NCBI GenBank assembly: GCA_964446945.1
Contig: CAYUQO010000021.1
Location: forward strand, 1 to 64,000
Length of the DNA stretch: 64,000 nt
Direction: 5' to 3'
Origin: CAIYRG01 sp964446945
Lineage (GTDB): Bacteria > Pseudomonadota > Alphaproteobacteria > Micropepsales > Micropepsaceae
Shown here piece by piece: positions 41,176 through 49,517 of this stretch. The number at the start of each line of letters is the position of its first letter. The first letter of the stretch is position 1. A program made the translations under genes and the position numbers. The notes beneath the pieces were generated by a model that did not search any database, had not been told where the DNA came from, and saw only the letters and a program-made list of their open reading frames with translations.

Positions 41176-42914
41176 TCGGGGTGTCTTGGAATTGCATGAG
41201 CGCACCAAACAGGAGGTATCGGCTGGCCCGCTTCGTTTCGGAATCCCAATATGTTGGCCACTGAGCCTGCAGGGTACAGAGGCCTGTTTGATAATGTATC
41301 GACTGCGAGGCGCACTACCTGCAGCGAAACTTCGACGAGATCAAAACCCGCACCAATAAACGTCCGTTCCGCGCATCCAGGCGGTTGCTTCAGCTGATCG
41401 AGCGTCGCATTCGTCCCTAGTGGTTCTGGAATTGTCCGGTCACGCCATCCAAGTTCAAGGCAGGTGCGGCATCCCTGGCCGGGAGCGTAAATGTGCCGCG
41501 CAACCATTCCGCCCTCGATTGTCGGAGTTGCATGGCAAGTAATCAAAGGCAAAGCGCGTTCGCGGCATCGCTCATCCAACACTCGATTTACACCAATCTC
41601 AGCTGTTGCATCGATGACCAGATCGACGTCCAAGGCATCCCCCAGTGTCTGGTTCGCGGGTGAATGCTCCCCTCCCGGAGGCGGCACAGATCCTACTCTA
41701 AGGCCCAAAGGTACGAGACGCGTAGATGGATATTGACGCGCAATTTCCTCAGCAATGGCTTCGATCTTAGGTTTGCCCCACGCGCTAATTCCGAGAGGCC
41801 ATCGAATTGTGATGCCTGGATCAACCGTGTCGGGATCGATTAACCGCAGTTCTGAAGCGCCATTTCTGGCGATCTCGAGTGCAATCGGTGCACCAATGGC
41901 TCCCATACCAAATATTGCAATCCGCTTATCTCGCAACGCGGCCACAGCAGGCACTCGGAACCCTAAATCGGCTTTGCCAGCGCGCAGGCACCGAGGGACA
42001 GTACGCTCGACTGGGACGATCTGTCCGGGCTTCGGTGCTTGACGAATAATGTTGAACATCATGAGCCAACCATCGCCGGGCTCGCGGTAAGCGAGTTCTG
42101 TCCGGTACAAAATGCAATGGCACGTTGCGCGCGAGATGGCTCTTGTGCCGAACACCGGGCTTGGCTGGTATTTCGAGAAAATAGGATGAGCTTTGAGAAG
42201 AGGTTCCAAATCCACCGGCATTGATCTAGGCAATGGTTCTTCTTCTGATCTTGCCCAAGGCACGGTGATCAGCGAAGCGTTGCGAAGTTCTTCCGGAATG
42301 GGCTGAGTCCATTCAGCGAGAACAGTGTCGTCCGCCGCCATTACGCGATCAATGAGGCATCGGACTACGATGCTTTCTTTGTTCGGCACGAAAGAGCACC
42401 GCAAGCGGAGTCGTCCATGGCTATGGGCTCGATCGATAGACCAGCCGGAATCAATCAAGCAGTAGGAACCTGGTATGGAGAGCTCATTCCACCACTCTTC
42501 CGCCGGCACGCCTTCGTGTTCCTCGACGGCAGCAGCCATTTCAGATCCGGGATTACTGGAGGCAGCCAATGCGTCCTGGAGTTTACTGGACAGAAGATCG
42601 GCTAATGTCATATTCGCCGACCAGTTCTCGCTGCCTCTGCCTGCAAGGCACACCGAGTGCGTCCACGGGTGCACGTGTCTACCGGCAGGTTCGTCTGGCG
42701 CGAAAACCTGCGGGCGAAGATCAGGAAACTCGTCCGGATAAACCGCACGCAAGATCACAGGACGTTCGCCCAGCATCCAACGCAGATCGAGCGCGACGTA
42801 CCCGCTTTCCAAGGCGGCATCGTCCACCTTGAAACTGGCACCTGCTTTCTCGAGCGCCTTTAACTCATAATCGAGGCGCTCAGGCCATTTCTCCAGCCAC
42901 GAAGGTCGGGGCAA
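41154..42914 (-). CDS. E2-E1 fusion (ubiquitin-like conjugation enzyme, UBC + ThiF)
   Basis: 586 residues. The N-terminal domain (1-115) is E2-like: YVALDLRWMLGERPVILRAVYP, then HVHPWTHSVCLAGRGSENW with candidate catalytic Cys89. A middle region (130-320) is unassigned. The C-terminal domain is E1/ThiF: RIAIFGMGAIGAPIALEIARNG (GxGxxG 336-341), LRLIDPDTVDPGITIRWPLG, SAWGKPKIEAIAEEI and DLVIDATAEIG. Cys460, Cys482, Cys485 and Cys514 are candidates for the E1 nucleophile or zinc. The start is TTG 42914, 8 bases after the upstream small gene. It should activate a C-terminal glycine and pass it to its own E2. Confidence 0.88.
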   Translation of the reverse strand: MPRPSWLEKWPERLDYELKALEKAGASFKVDDAALESGYVALDLRWMLGERPVILRAVYPDEFPDLRPQVFAPDEPAGRHVHPWTHSVCLAGRGSENWSANMTLADLLSSKLQDALAASSNPGSEMAAAVEEHEGVPAEEWWNELSIPGSYCLIDSGWSIDRAHSHGRLRLRCSFVPNKESIVVRCLIDRVMAADDTVLAEWTQPIPEELRNASLITVPWARSEEEPLPRSMPVDLEPLLKAHPIFSKYQPSPVFGTRAISRATCHCILYRTELAYREPGDGWLMMFNIIRQAPKPGQIVPVERTVPRCLRAGKADLGFRVPAVAALRDKRIAIFGMGAIGAPIALEIARNGASELRLIDPDTVDPGITIRWPLGISAWGKPKIEAIAEEIARQYPSTRLVPLGLRVGSVPPPGGEHSPANQTLGDALDVDLVIDATAEIGVNRVLDERCRERALPLITCHATPTIEGGMVARHIYAPGQGCRTCLELGWRDRTIPEPLGTNATLDQLKQPPGCAERTFIGAGFDLVEVSLQVVRLAVDTLSNRPLYPAGSVANILGFRNEAGQPIPPVWCAHAIPRHPECHNPHL

Positions 42915-42922
42915 GGGCCGTT

Positions 42923-43066
42923 TTAGCCTACCTGACGTTTGCCTGGCGGCACAGGAGGACGGTGAGGCCCAGGCGGGCGGTGCTCACGCTCGGGCGGCTT
43001 TCCATGGTCACCCTTGCCCTCTTGATTGTCCTGCCGGTCTTTTTTGTCGTCCTGAGAATTCGACAT
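42923..43066 (-). CDS. 47-residue charged/proline-rich peptide ending in Gly; candidate conjugated modifier
   Basis: ATG 43066 has AAGGA 8 bases upstream. The product is MSNSQDDKKDRQDNQEGKGD followed by a Pro/His/Arg-rich tail and ends KRQVG. It is entirely hydrophilic and looks disordered, not a ubiquitin fold. A C-terminal glycine directly ahead of an E1-E2 gene is what an E1 substrate needs. It is the first gene of the operon, 8 bases from the next start. Too short to confirm by family; the alternative is a leader or accessory peptide. Confidence 0.6.
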   Translation of the reverse strand: MSNSQDDKKDRQDNQEGKGDHGKPPEREHRPPGPHRPPVPPGKRQVG

Positions 43067-43344
43067 AGCTATCCTTGGGTTTTGGTCAAGTCGCAGATGG
43101 GAACTGAGGCGACGCCCATCAAGTTGTCCCGTTTGATTTTTCCACAACTTCCCCGCACGGATATTTTGCGGTGATTTGGCCTACGACCTGTACTGAAGTG
43201 GACGCAACCGATTACCCGGAACCACGACGCCAAGCCGCGATCTGATTGTGAAGCGCGGTAGGCCGGTAAGTGATTGCACAAACGAGTTTTTTGGAGCGTG
43301 CGTCGGAAATCTGTCCGAACCGATACGGTGTGGCATTCGGCGTT

Positions 43345-43369
43345 TGAACAGAATCCCCCATATTGTTCA
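43345..43369. promoter_or_regulatory. Palindromic operator, copy 3
   Basis: TGAACAGAAT-CCCCC-ATATTGTTCA, the same 25-base plan as copies 1 and 2 with two mismatches in the right arm. It lies between the minus-strand ubiquitin-like operon (start 43066) and the plus-strand hotdog gene (start 43387). The remaining bases of this 320-base gap show no gene. Confidence 0.72.
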
Positions 43370-43386
43370 GATCGAGGGGGCATCCT

Positions 43387-44028
43387 GTGTCACATCAGGC
43401 GGGTCCGGCGACAGCCGCCGCTGTCACTCAATCAGACTCGACAAGGCAAGTCGTTCCAGGCGCGCGCCTATCCACGGTCGACGGCGATATAACCAAAGTT
43501 CGCCGAATCGAGGAATTTCTGGGCGTCCCCGTTCCGACGGAGGTCCAAGAACTTGCCCGTGAGGACGACCGATTTCTTGATCAGACGGCACTTGAAGATC
43601 TGATGCTTGAGCGGCCCCCATTCTTTTTCATCGAGCGCGCGGTCACATTCGCGGATCAAACGGTGCTCGCAGTCGCGAGGATGACTGTGGAACGCTGCGG
43701 CGGTCATTTCCCGAACAGACCAATCGTTCCGCTCATCGAGCTTTGCAAGGCAATGGCTCAGGCCGGCATCATTTTGGTGAGCTTGAAAGCGGCGGAGCAC
43801 GAGGCGCCGATTGCGATCGGATCGGGCAACTCCAAGGCCATTGCGAAAGAGCTAATCGCCGCGCCTGCTGATGTCCTGATCAAAGCCACACTCGATACGT
43901 CACGACTGAAACTCCACTTCGTGAGTGGGAGCGCTTTCGTTGCCGGCAGGAAGATCGGCACACTGGCGAACATTGTCTACACGCTGATCCCCAAAACGCA
44001 GCTTCTCGGCGTGCAGGCTGCGGTATAA
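43387..44028 (+). CDS. FabZ/FabA-like hotdog protein lacking the catalytic Glu
   Basis: 213 residues from GTG 43387 (CGAGGGGG upstream); the longer frame begins inside the operator. The C-terminal 150 residues match 3-hydroxyacyl-ACP dehydratases: MLERPPFFFIERAVTFADQT and GGHFPNRPIVPLIELCKAMAQAG. In FabZ the His of GHFP works with a Glu at the position occupied here by Lys (LCKAMAQ instead of LxEAMAQ). It therefore probably binds an acyl chain or acyl-ACP without dehydrating it. It lies 42 bases upstream of the histidine kinase gene. Confidence 0.72.
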   Translation: MSHQAGPATAAAVTQSDSTRQVVPGARLSTVDGDITKVRRIEEFLGVPVPTEVQELAREDDRFLDQTALEDLMLERPPFFFIERAVTFADQTVLAVARMTVERCGGHFPNRPIVPLIELCKAMAQAGIILVSLKAAEHEAPIAIGSGNSKAIAKELIAAPADVLIKATLDTSRLKLHFVSGSAFVAGRKIGTLANIVYTLIPKTQLLGVQAAV

Positions 44029-44070
44029 TTCGGTTGCCGCCGCGGGCATTTGCCCGAGCGCGCGACTTGA

Positions 44071-45657
44071 ATGCTCGACCTGCATGGGACGCTGCTCGCG
44101 ACTACCGCCCTGATCAATTTGGGGTTGGCAATCTTTGTCTATACCGAGAAACGTAGCAGCCCGATCAACATCTCTTTCGCCCTGTTTGCCTTCTTCTTGT
44201 CGCTCTGGTCGCTAACCGTGTTGGCATACCTAAATGCAGCCACCGACAGCGCAGCCCTCTGGTATCTCAAACTCACATATGTCTCAGCCGCGCTCATCGC
44301 CGGCAGTTACTACTACTTCTCGCTCGTATTCGGCTCGGACGATATGCCCTCCCAAGGGCACGCACTGGCGAATGTGGCTCTGACCGTCCTGTTGTCGGTC
44401 CTGCTCCTCGATCCCGGATTCCTGACCGGCGGTGTGGTCGATCAATCCTGGGGCCGCGAGGTGATCCTCAACCTGACCGACTACCTGATATTCGCCTCGA
44501 TCTTCCTAGTTCTGTTCGGCGGCGGGCAGCTACGATTGTGGTGGAAATTCGCGCATTCGATCGGGCTGACGCGGCTCCAGTTATTGGCCGTGTGCGCCAG
44601 CGTAACGCCCATCGGATTGATCGGCATCTACTATAATCTCGTCCTCATTTCTCCGCTGTTTGAGAATTTTCGCTACATCTGGGTGGGGCCAACATTCACG
44701 TCGGTGTTCGCAAGCATCATCACGTACAGCGTCTTCCGATATCGCTTGTTCAGCACCAAAGCGATCATCGCTGAGCTTCTTGTTTTCGTGCTGTGGCTCC
44801 TGCTCTTCCTCCGGCTACTACTTAGTCCGGCTGGCGCCGAGCGCCTGCAGAATTTGGCGCTCCTCATCGTCGCGATCCCCATCGGAGTCCTTTTGCTCCG
44901 GAGTGTTAGGCTGGAGGTCAAAACGCGCGAGACACTTGCGCTTGCGAATACGCACCTCAAAGAACTCGACCAGGCCAAAACGGAATTCCTGTCGATCGCG
45001 ACGCATCAGCTCAGAAGTCCCATAACGGTTATCCGCGGTTATGCCGAAAACCTCAGAGACGGAACTTATGGTGCGCTCTCAAACGATGCCATGAATGCCG
45101 CGACGCACATCGCGGAGCGCGGCCGTGCGCTCGCCAACGTCGTGGACGATTACCTGAACGTCTCTCGCATCGAACTGGGACGCATGCAGTACCAGTTCCA
45201 GACTGCTGATCTTCAGGCGGTCGTATCGGGCGTGGTCGAAGAATTCATGCCGATCGCAAAGGCGGCCAAACTTAACCTCTCGTTCGGCACAGACGGGCGC
45301 GGCCCCTATGTGGCCAAACTCGATTTGGGCAAGATCGCGCAGGTCGTTTCGAATCTGCTCGACAACGCGATCAAATACACGCCCGGTGGATCGGTTCGCG
45401 TAGAGCTGTCCCGGGCTCAACAGGGCCAATTGCTGCTGTCGGTTCAGGATACAGGGAGAGGCATGGACGCAACCGCAATCAAGAACCTCTTCCAGAAATT
45501 CACGCGGGCGGTTGATGTCCAAAGCAGCATATCGGGGACGGGACTCGGGCTCTTTGTCGCGTCGCAGCTCATTGCTGCCCACGGTGGCCGCATCTGGGCG
45601 GAATCCAAGGGCAAGGATGCCGGCTCAACTTTCTTCGTTCAACTGCCAGCGGTGTGA
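44071..45657 (+). CDS. Sensor histidine kinase with N-terminal 7TM region
   Basis: 528 residues. About eight hydrophobic helices in the first 290 residues (from LLATTALINLGLAIFVYTEK to LLIVAIPIGVLLLRSV) match the histidine-kinase N-terminal 7TM module. Then comes HisKA with His312 in FLSIATHQLRSPITVIRGYAE, and HATPase with VVSNLLDNAIKYTPGG, VQDTGRGMD and GTGLGLFVASQLIAAHGG. No response regulator gene is adjacent. It is probably co-transcribed with the hotdog protein and ends at a bidirectional hairpin. Confidence 0.9.
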   Translation: MLDLHGTLLATTALINLGLAIFVYTEKRSSPINISFALFAFFLSLWSLTVLAYLNAATDSAALWYLKLTYVSAALIAGSYYYFSLVFGSDDMPSQGHALANVALTVLLSVLLLDPGFLTGGVVDQSWGREVILNLTDYLIFASIFLVLFGGGQLRLWWKFAHSIGLTRLQLLAVCASVTPIGLIGIYYNLVLISPLFENFRYIWVGPTFTSVFASIITYSVFRYRLFSTKAIIAELLVFVLWLLLFLRLLLSPAGAERLQNLALLIVAIPIGVLLLRSVRLEVKTRETLALANTHLKELDQAKTEFLSIATHQLRSPITVIRGYAENLRDGTYGALSNDAMNAATHIAERGRALANVVDDYLNVSRIELGRMQYQFQTADLQAVVSGVVEEFMPIAKAAKLNLSFGTDGRGPYVAKLDLGKIAQVVSNLLDNAIKYTPGGSVRVELSRAQQGQLLLSVQDTGRGMDATAIKNLFQKFTRAVDVQSSISGTGLGLFVASQLIAAHGGRIWAESKGKDAGSTFFVQLPAV

Positions 45658-45671
45658 TCCGCAATAAGAGA

Positions 45672-45693
45672 AACCCCGACTGATGTCGGGGTT
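45672..45693. terminator. Convergent terminator hairpin
   Basis: AACCCCGAC-TGAT-GTCGGGGTT forms a perfect 9-bp stem between two convergent genes. The minus-strand transcript is followed by TTCTCTTATT, a weak T tract; the plus-strand side has none. Confidence 0.75.
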
Positions 45694-45718
45694 AAGATCG
45701 CAACGAAACACTTGTTCG

Positions 45719-46657
45719 TCAGCTTTCGGCGCTCGGAGCCGGTTTTCCGTTCTCGCATGCGTGGTCGGCTTTGGCGAGATCGGTCAGATATTCAACCGCC
45801 TTCTGCGCGTGGCTCGCGGCTGAAAAGATCGCCTTGTGATCGCGATCAAGAATGTCGAGCCAGTTCGAGATGTAGGCGGCGTGATCGTAGCGCGGCTCGT
45901 TCGTGATTCCGAAGATCGAACAGAAGAACGCCGATCCGAGTTCCGCTACTAATTCCTCGAACGCATAGGCGTTATCGCCAAACCTGCGGCCAAACACGCG
46001 ATTGAGCCTGTGCGGGGCACCGCTCAGATGCGTAAGCTCATGGAGGAGCACGGCGTAATAGCCTTCCGTTGGGGAACTGGTATCCGTTCCCATAAAGCGT
46101 TCTCGGTCCGGCATCTCGATATAGTCCATGTCGTGCCGGTAACGGGCGACCAATCCTCCGTGCCGAATCTCGGCTCCGGTCGCTTTTACGAATGCCTCGA
46201 TGTGCTGAAGTGTCTCGACTTTCGAAACCTTCTCCGGCAATGGCGGCTTCCAACCGTCCACTTGCCACCAATTGAACACCCGGTATGCGCGGGCCACAAA
46301 ACGCGGCTGCTCCTCTTCAATCGCTTCCTCATCATCTTTCTCGATTTTCTTGTAGTACACGATGACCGCGCCCCGCTCATTGCGACGGACCTGTGCCCCA
46401 AGCTCCTGCCACTGACGATAGCTGGCCCAGTACCCACCCACGTACCGCTTCACGGCGGCTTCCGCCCATAGAGCAACGATGTTGATGCCGCGGTAAGGCG
46501 CTTTGGTCACGGCATTGACCGGTATTGCTATCGGCGCAACTCCTGCGTGCCAAGGCATCATGAGTTTCCCGGCTCCTTCATCCATTGCCGCGATGATCTT
46601 TTCCGTGACCGTGCGGTACACATCTGGCCGCTTTTCAGAAAGACCTGTGTTTCCCAT
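45719..46657 (-). CDS. ArdC-like antirestriction protein (ssDNA-binding + zincin)
   Basis: 312 residues starting MGNTGLSEKRPDVYRTVTEKI at 46657 with GGGAGAG upstream; the 137-codon extension lacks similarity. Features of the ArdC/DUF1738 family: PWHAGVAPIAIPVNAVTKAPYRGIN, GGYWASYRQWQELGAQVRR, ARAYRVFNWWQVDG, and the metallopeptidase motif VLLHELTHLSGAPHRL with AYAFEELVAELGSAFF. Such proteins protect incoming plasmid or ICE DNA from restriction, which fits a mobile element. Confidence 0.92.
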   Translation of the reverse strand: MGNTGLSEKRPDVYRTVTEKIIAAMDEGAGKLMMPWHAGVAPIAIPVNAVTKAPYRGINIVALWAEAAVKRYVGGYWASYRQWQELGAQVRRNERGAVIVYYKKIEKDDEEAIEEEQPRFVARAYRVFNWWQVDGWKPPLPEKVSKVETLQHIEAFVKATGAEIRHGGLVARYRHDMDYIEMPDRERFMGTDTSSPTEGYYAVLLHELTHLSGAPHRLNRVFGRRFGDNAYAFEELVAELGSAFFCSIFGITNEPRYDHAAYISNWLDILDRDHKAIFSAASHAQKAVEYLTDLAKADHACENGKPAPSAES

Positions 46658-46751
46658 TGAACTCTCCCTTGCATGGTGGGAGCGCAGGACAATTCCCGCG
46701 CTCCCGAATGCGAGGGAGGGACGAAGGACAGCAGCCGTCGGTCGACGCACC

Positions 46752-47270
46752 TCATTCGAAGTCGCCGCGATATGCGAAATATGTGAGAGCCAGGGCAGCA
46801 GCATCAAACAGGCTCTGCCGAGCGTCCTCACTGTTTCCGAGCTTACGTTCGGGCGGTAGACGGTGACTAAATGCCCCGATATGTTCGGCAACAACGCGCG
46901 CGATCTCAGCGCGCGTGCGAACGCCGGCTTTTGCAAATACTGCCTGTACTGCGTCACGGTCGAAGATCGGCGTCTCGATTGCTCTGCATTCGGCTTCGCG
47001 TACGATTCGCCGGCACAATTCCTGGATACGGCCTGACCTTTGAGTGCCTGGGCCTTCAAATGCCTCAAGTACGAGCACGGCCGGCTCGTACTTTTCGAGC
47101 AGGCGCTCGAAACGGGCGACTAGGTGTTCGTTACGCCCCGCCGCGGCATGCACCATCGCCCAGGCGACGGGCACTCGCGGTTTTTCGAAGAGCACCCAGG
47201 CGAACCCCCGCGCAGTCGGGTGGACGGCGAGGACTAGCCCCTGCAGGCGCTCGGACACAGAAGTATTCAT
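46752..47270 (-). CDS. RuvC-like RNase H-fold resolvase of the island
   Basis: 172 residues: VLAVHPTARGFAWVLFEKPR, AVLVLEAFEGPGTQRSGRIQEL and ALALTYFAYRGDF suggest a divergent RuvC-type nuclease, with Glu in VLEAF and the C-terminal helix acidic positions. The first acidic residue expected (D in xDPG) is replaced in AVHPTARG, so activity is doubtful. It overlaps the upstream XRE gene by 4 bases. Confidence 0.6.
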   Translation of the reverse strand: MNTSVSERLQGLVLAVHPTARGFAWVLFEKPRVPVAWAMVHAAAGRNEHLVARFERLLEKYEPAVLVLEAFEGPGTQRSGRIQELCRRIVREAECRAIETPIFDRDAVQAVFAKAGVRTRAEIARVVAEHIGAFSHRLPPERKLGNSEDARQSLFDAAALALTYFAYRGDFE

Positions 47271-47614
47271 GATTGAGAATGGTTAGGCTGTGCACGTTTA
47301 ATCAATTCGCCAAGAAACGCGCACTTCCTACGCGACACAGGATCGTCCTTTCCAATGAGGCGGTGCTCGATCGCAAGGGCCTTTAAGATGAGACGACGCT
47401 CAAGCCGTGCGTACAGGCCGGGAAAGAGTTCGCGCTGCGTTGTTCCGAACATGACCTCGGTCATGAGCAGAAGTTGGAGCGATGGCGGCCGGTCACCTTC
47501 TGCCTTGGTGATGACGCTCCGACTCACACCCAACAGCTCGCCGACTTCGCGTTGCGTCAAACCCGAACGTAGGCGTTCGGTGCGCAGGTAATTGGCGAGA
47601 CTGAGCTGTGGCAT
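47267..47614 (-). CDS. XRE-family transcriptional regulator
   Basis: 115 residues with a textbook helix-turn-helix at about 8-60 (LRTERLRSGLTQREVGELLG and SRSVITKAEGDRPPSLQLLL) and a charged C-terminus containing RRLILKALAIEHRLIGKDD. It is coupled to the RuvC-like gene, and with ardC forms an element-maintenance operon. It is one candidate for the factor binding the three dyad operators. Confidence 0.85.
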   Translation of the reverse strand: MPQLSLANYLRTERLRSGLTQREVGELLGVSRSVITKAEGDRPPSLQLLLMTEVMFGTTQRELFPGLYARLERRLILKALAIEHRLIGKDDPVSRRKCAFLGELIKRAQPNHSQS

Positions 47615-47677
47615 ACATTGGAGCGCCCGCAGAAGATGCGCGGCTTCGCCATCATTTCAGAGGACACGCGTTTCACT

Positions 47678-49123
47678 CTAGATGCCATTTTGTTCCGTCT
47701 TGTCCCCTCCCGATGTGGATAACGTTGATTGCGGCGGAGAAATGATTCCAAAACGAACAGCAAGCGATTCCAACTTCAGTTTCTCGGCCATCGGTACGAC
47801 GAACACGCCGTTGGACTTCCGGGTCATCACGTGCAGACGTGTACGGAGCACGTGCCCGATCCATTTGTTCGACATCGGTTCGCCGTATTCGGTGCAGTGT
47901 GCTGAATTAAACCGGTCGGCAATATCTCTGACTGACGCGTGTGATGCGCTGTCGGCAAAAATGGCCAGCGCTGCCTCGATTACACCTGCCTCGGGCGTTT
48001 CGCGACGCTCCGCTTGCAGAGTCGCGCCTTCGCTCAACAGTGCGGACTGGATTTCGCCGCGGAGCGCACGATCATCAATCAGGCTCAGGAGCGACAGCGC
48101 CGTTTGATTCAATCGGGGCTCGGCGCCGTCCATGAGTGCCGTGGTGTCGGTCTTGATATTGAAGAACTCGCATAGCCGGAAGTGAAGCAGCCGGTTGCGC
48201 AGCTGCAGCGCTTCGGCTTTGTACGTTTGCGGTAAATGGATGGGGATATCGGGTCGCAGCGGACGCATACCGGTTTCTTCGGTGAGAAACCGGCTCTCAA
48301 GCGCGCGATCCTGGAACCGCTCGCGCATGGCAATGATCTTGGGTCCGAATACCTTGAAAGCGTAAGGATTGAACTCTTTGTACCGGTTCTGAAGCGTCCG
48401 CAGCACCGGCATGCCTTTAACCGTTCCGTTGTTGAGGATCTTGACCAACTCGGCTTTGGCGTCGCTGAACGGCAGATCGGCTTCGTCGAGGATCAACGTC
48501 CCGCCGAAGGAATCGAGCGTGTGGAAGATCGGGGATGTTGTCGAGGCGCCGGAGGCGAAAAAAGGCTTGTAGCAGAGGGCGCCGATGACAAGGAGGGCGC
48601 GGGTTTTGCCTGTCCCGTAGTCGCCGCGCAACCGCAGATACGGCAATTCGCCGAAGGCGTCGTGCACCCAGGTGAGAAGCACATAATACGCGGCGATGGC
48701 TTCATAAAGCGGGGAAAGATCGACATAGCGGTGCAGGTACGATCGCACGTCCGCGATCAATTCCTCCTTGGTTGTCCATTCTTCTGGGCGCGCAGGAAGT
48801 AGTACGCATTCGTTGGCGATGAGGTTGTTTGTGGCCGCATATGGCACCAGCACTTCGCCGATTCCAATTTTCACTTCCTGTTCGATATTCCAGAGACCGC
48901 CGAAGCGCGACACTACAAGCCCAGTGCTTCGCTTCTCGGCGTCGTACACAAGTTCGACGAGCGTATCGCCCGCGACGCGCGAAACGGTCGGAATGCGACG
49001 TTTTTCCGATTCGTCGCCTGTTTTTGATTTCATATAGGCAAGCCTAAGCGCCGACTGCGAATCGACATAGGCGGCAAAGAGTTTCGGTTTGCCCCTTGCC
49101 TTATCGGTCTCTGTTGAACCCAA
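47678..49123 (-). CDS. AAA-type ATPase/helicase-like protein of the element
   Basis: 481 residues from TTG 49123 (MGSTETDKARGKPKLFAAYV). The central P-loop is RLRGDYGTGKTRALLVIGAL, with Walker B GGTLILDEADLPFSD and a sensor-like PKIIAMRERFQDRALESRFL. The C-terminal part has a winged-helix feel (ASVRDIADRFNSAHC, NKWIGHVLRTRL). Similar ATPases occur in plasmid and phage replication or DNA-processing modules. Three GGGACTT repeats lie 60-80 bases upstream of its start. Confidence 0.7.
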   Translation of the reverse strand: MGSTETDKARGKPKLFAAYVDSQSALRLAYMKSKTGDESEKRRIPTVSRVAGDTLVELVYDAEKRSTGLVVSRFGGLWNIEQEVKIGIGEVLVPYAATNNLIANECVLLPARPEEWTTKEELIADVRSYLHRYVDLSPLYEAIAAYYVLLTWVHDAFGELPYLRLRGDYGTGKTRALLVIGALCYKPFFASGASTTSPIFHTLDSFGGTLILDEADLPFSDAKAELVKILNNGTVKGMPVLRTLQNRYKEFNPYAFKVFGPKIIAMRERFQDRALESRFLTEETGMRPLRPDIPIHLPQTYKAEALQLRNRLLHFRLCEFFNIKTDTTALMDGAEPRLNQTALSLLSLIDDRALRGEIQSALLSEGATLQAERRETPEAGVIEAALAIFADSASHASVRDIADRFNSAHCTEYGEPMSNKWIGHVLRTRLHVMTRKSNGVFVVPMAEKLKLESLAVRFGIISPPQSTLSTSGGDKTEQNGI

Positions 49124-49182
49124 TGTGCCATCCAGATCGTGCTCAGATTTGGCCGCGCCGTATCGCAGTGCAGCTCAAATCA

Positions 49183-49206
49183 GGGACTTGGGGACTTCGG
49201 GGACTT
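49183..49206. repeat. Three tandem GGGACTT repeats (iteron-like)
   Basis: GGGACTTG, GGGACTTCG and GGGACTTCT follow each other at 8-9-base spacing upstream of the ATPase gene. Short direct repeats next to a replication-type ATPase can be an operator or an origin element; only three copies are present. Confidence 0.5.
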
Positions 49207-49292
49207 CTCTGCGACTATGTGATCAAGCGAGGTGATGATGAGGAACCTTTTCACGTCTACCCGGCAACTGATCGACATAAGACACTTGCGGT

Positions 49293-49493
49293 ATGTCGCA
49301 GGAACACGAACGGCCAAAAATATCCCTCCCGGAGTTCAAAAAACTGCTCGGGAGCCTTGCCGGGCGCTTGTCTGAACAACAGATCACCGATCTGAGAGAC
49401 AAAGAATATAAGATTGCAGACGCAATTTTCGATTGGTGGCTGCGTCAGCGCAGCCCTGTGGGGAAAGCGGATTCGCATGAATCCCCACGCTAG
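49293..49493 (+). CDS. Small hypothetical protein
   Basis: 66 residues, MSQEHERPKISLPEFKKLLGS then helical LSEQQITDLRDKEYKIADAIFDWWLRQR. It looks like a genuine folded helical micro-protein encoded just upstream of the broken recombinase. No family recognised. Confidence 0.5.
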   Translation: MSQEHERPKISLPEFKKLLGSLAGRLSEQQITDLRDKEYKIADAIFDWWLRQRSPVGKADSHESPR

Positions 49494-49517
49494 TCATATA
49501 CTACTGCCATTCTCCGT

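Noticed and set aside
40645..42914. Complete type II CBASS
   Set aside because: E2-E1 and JAMM are present, but no CD-NTase or CBASS effector could be found among the neighbouring genes.
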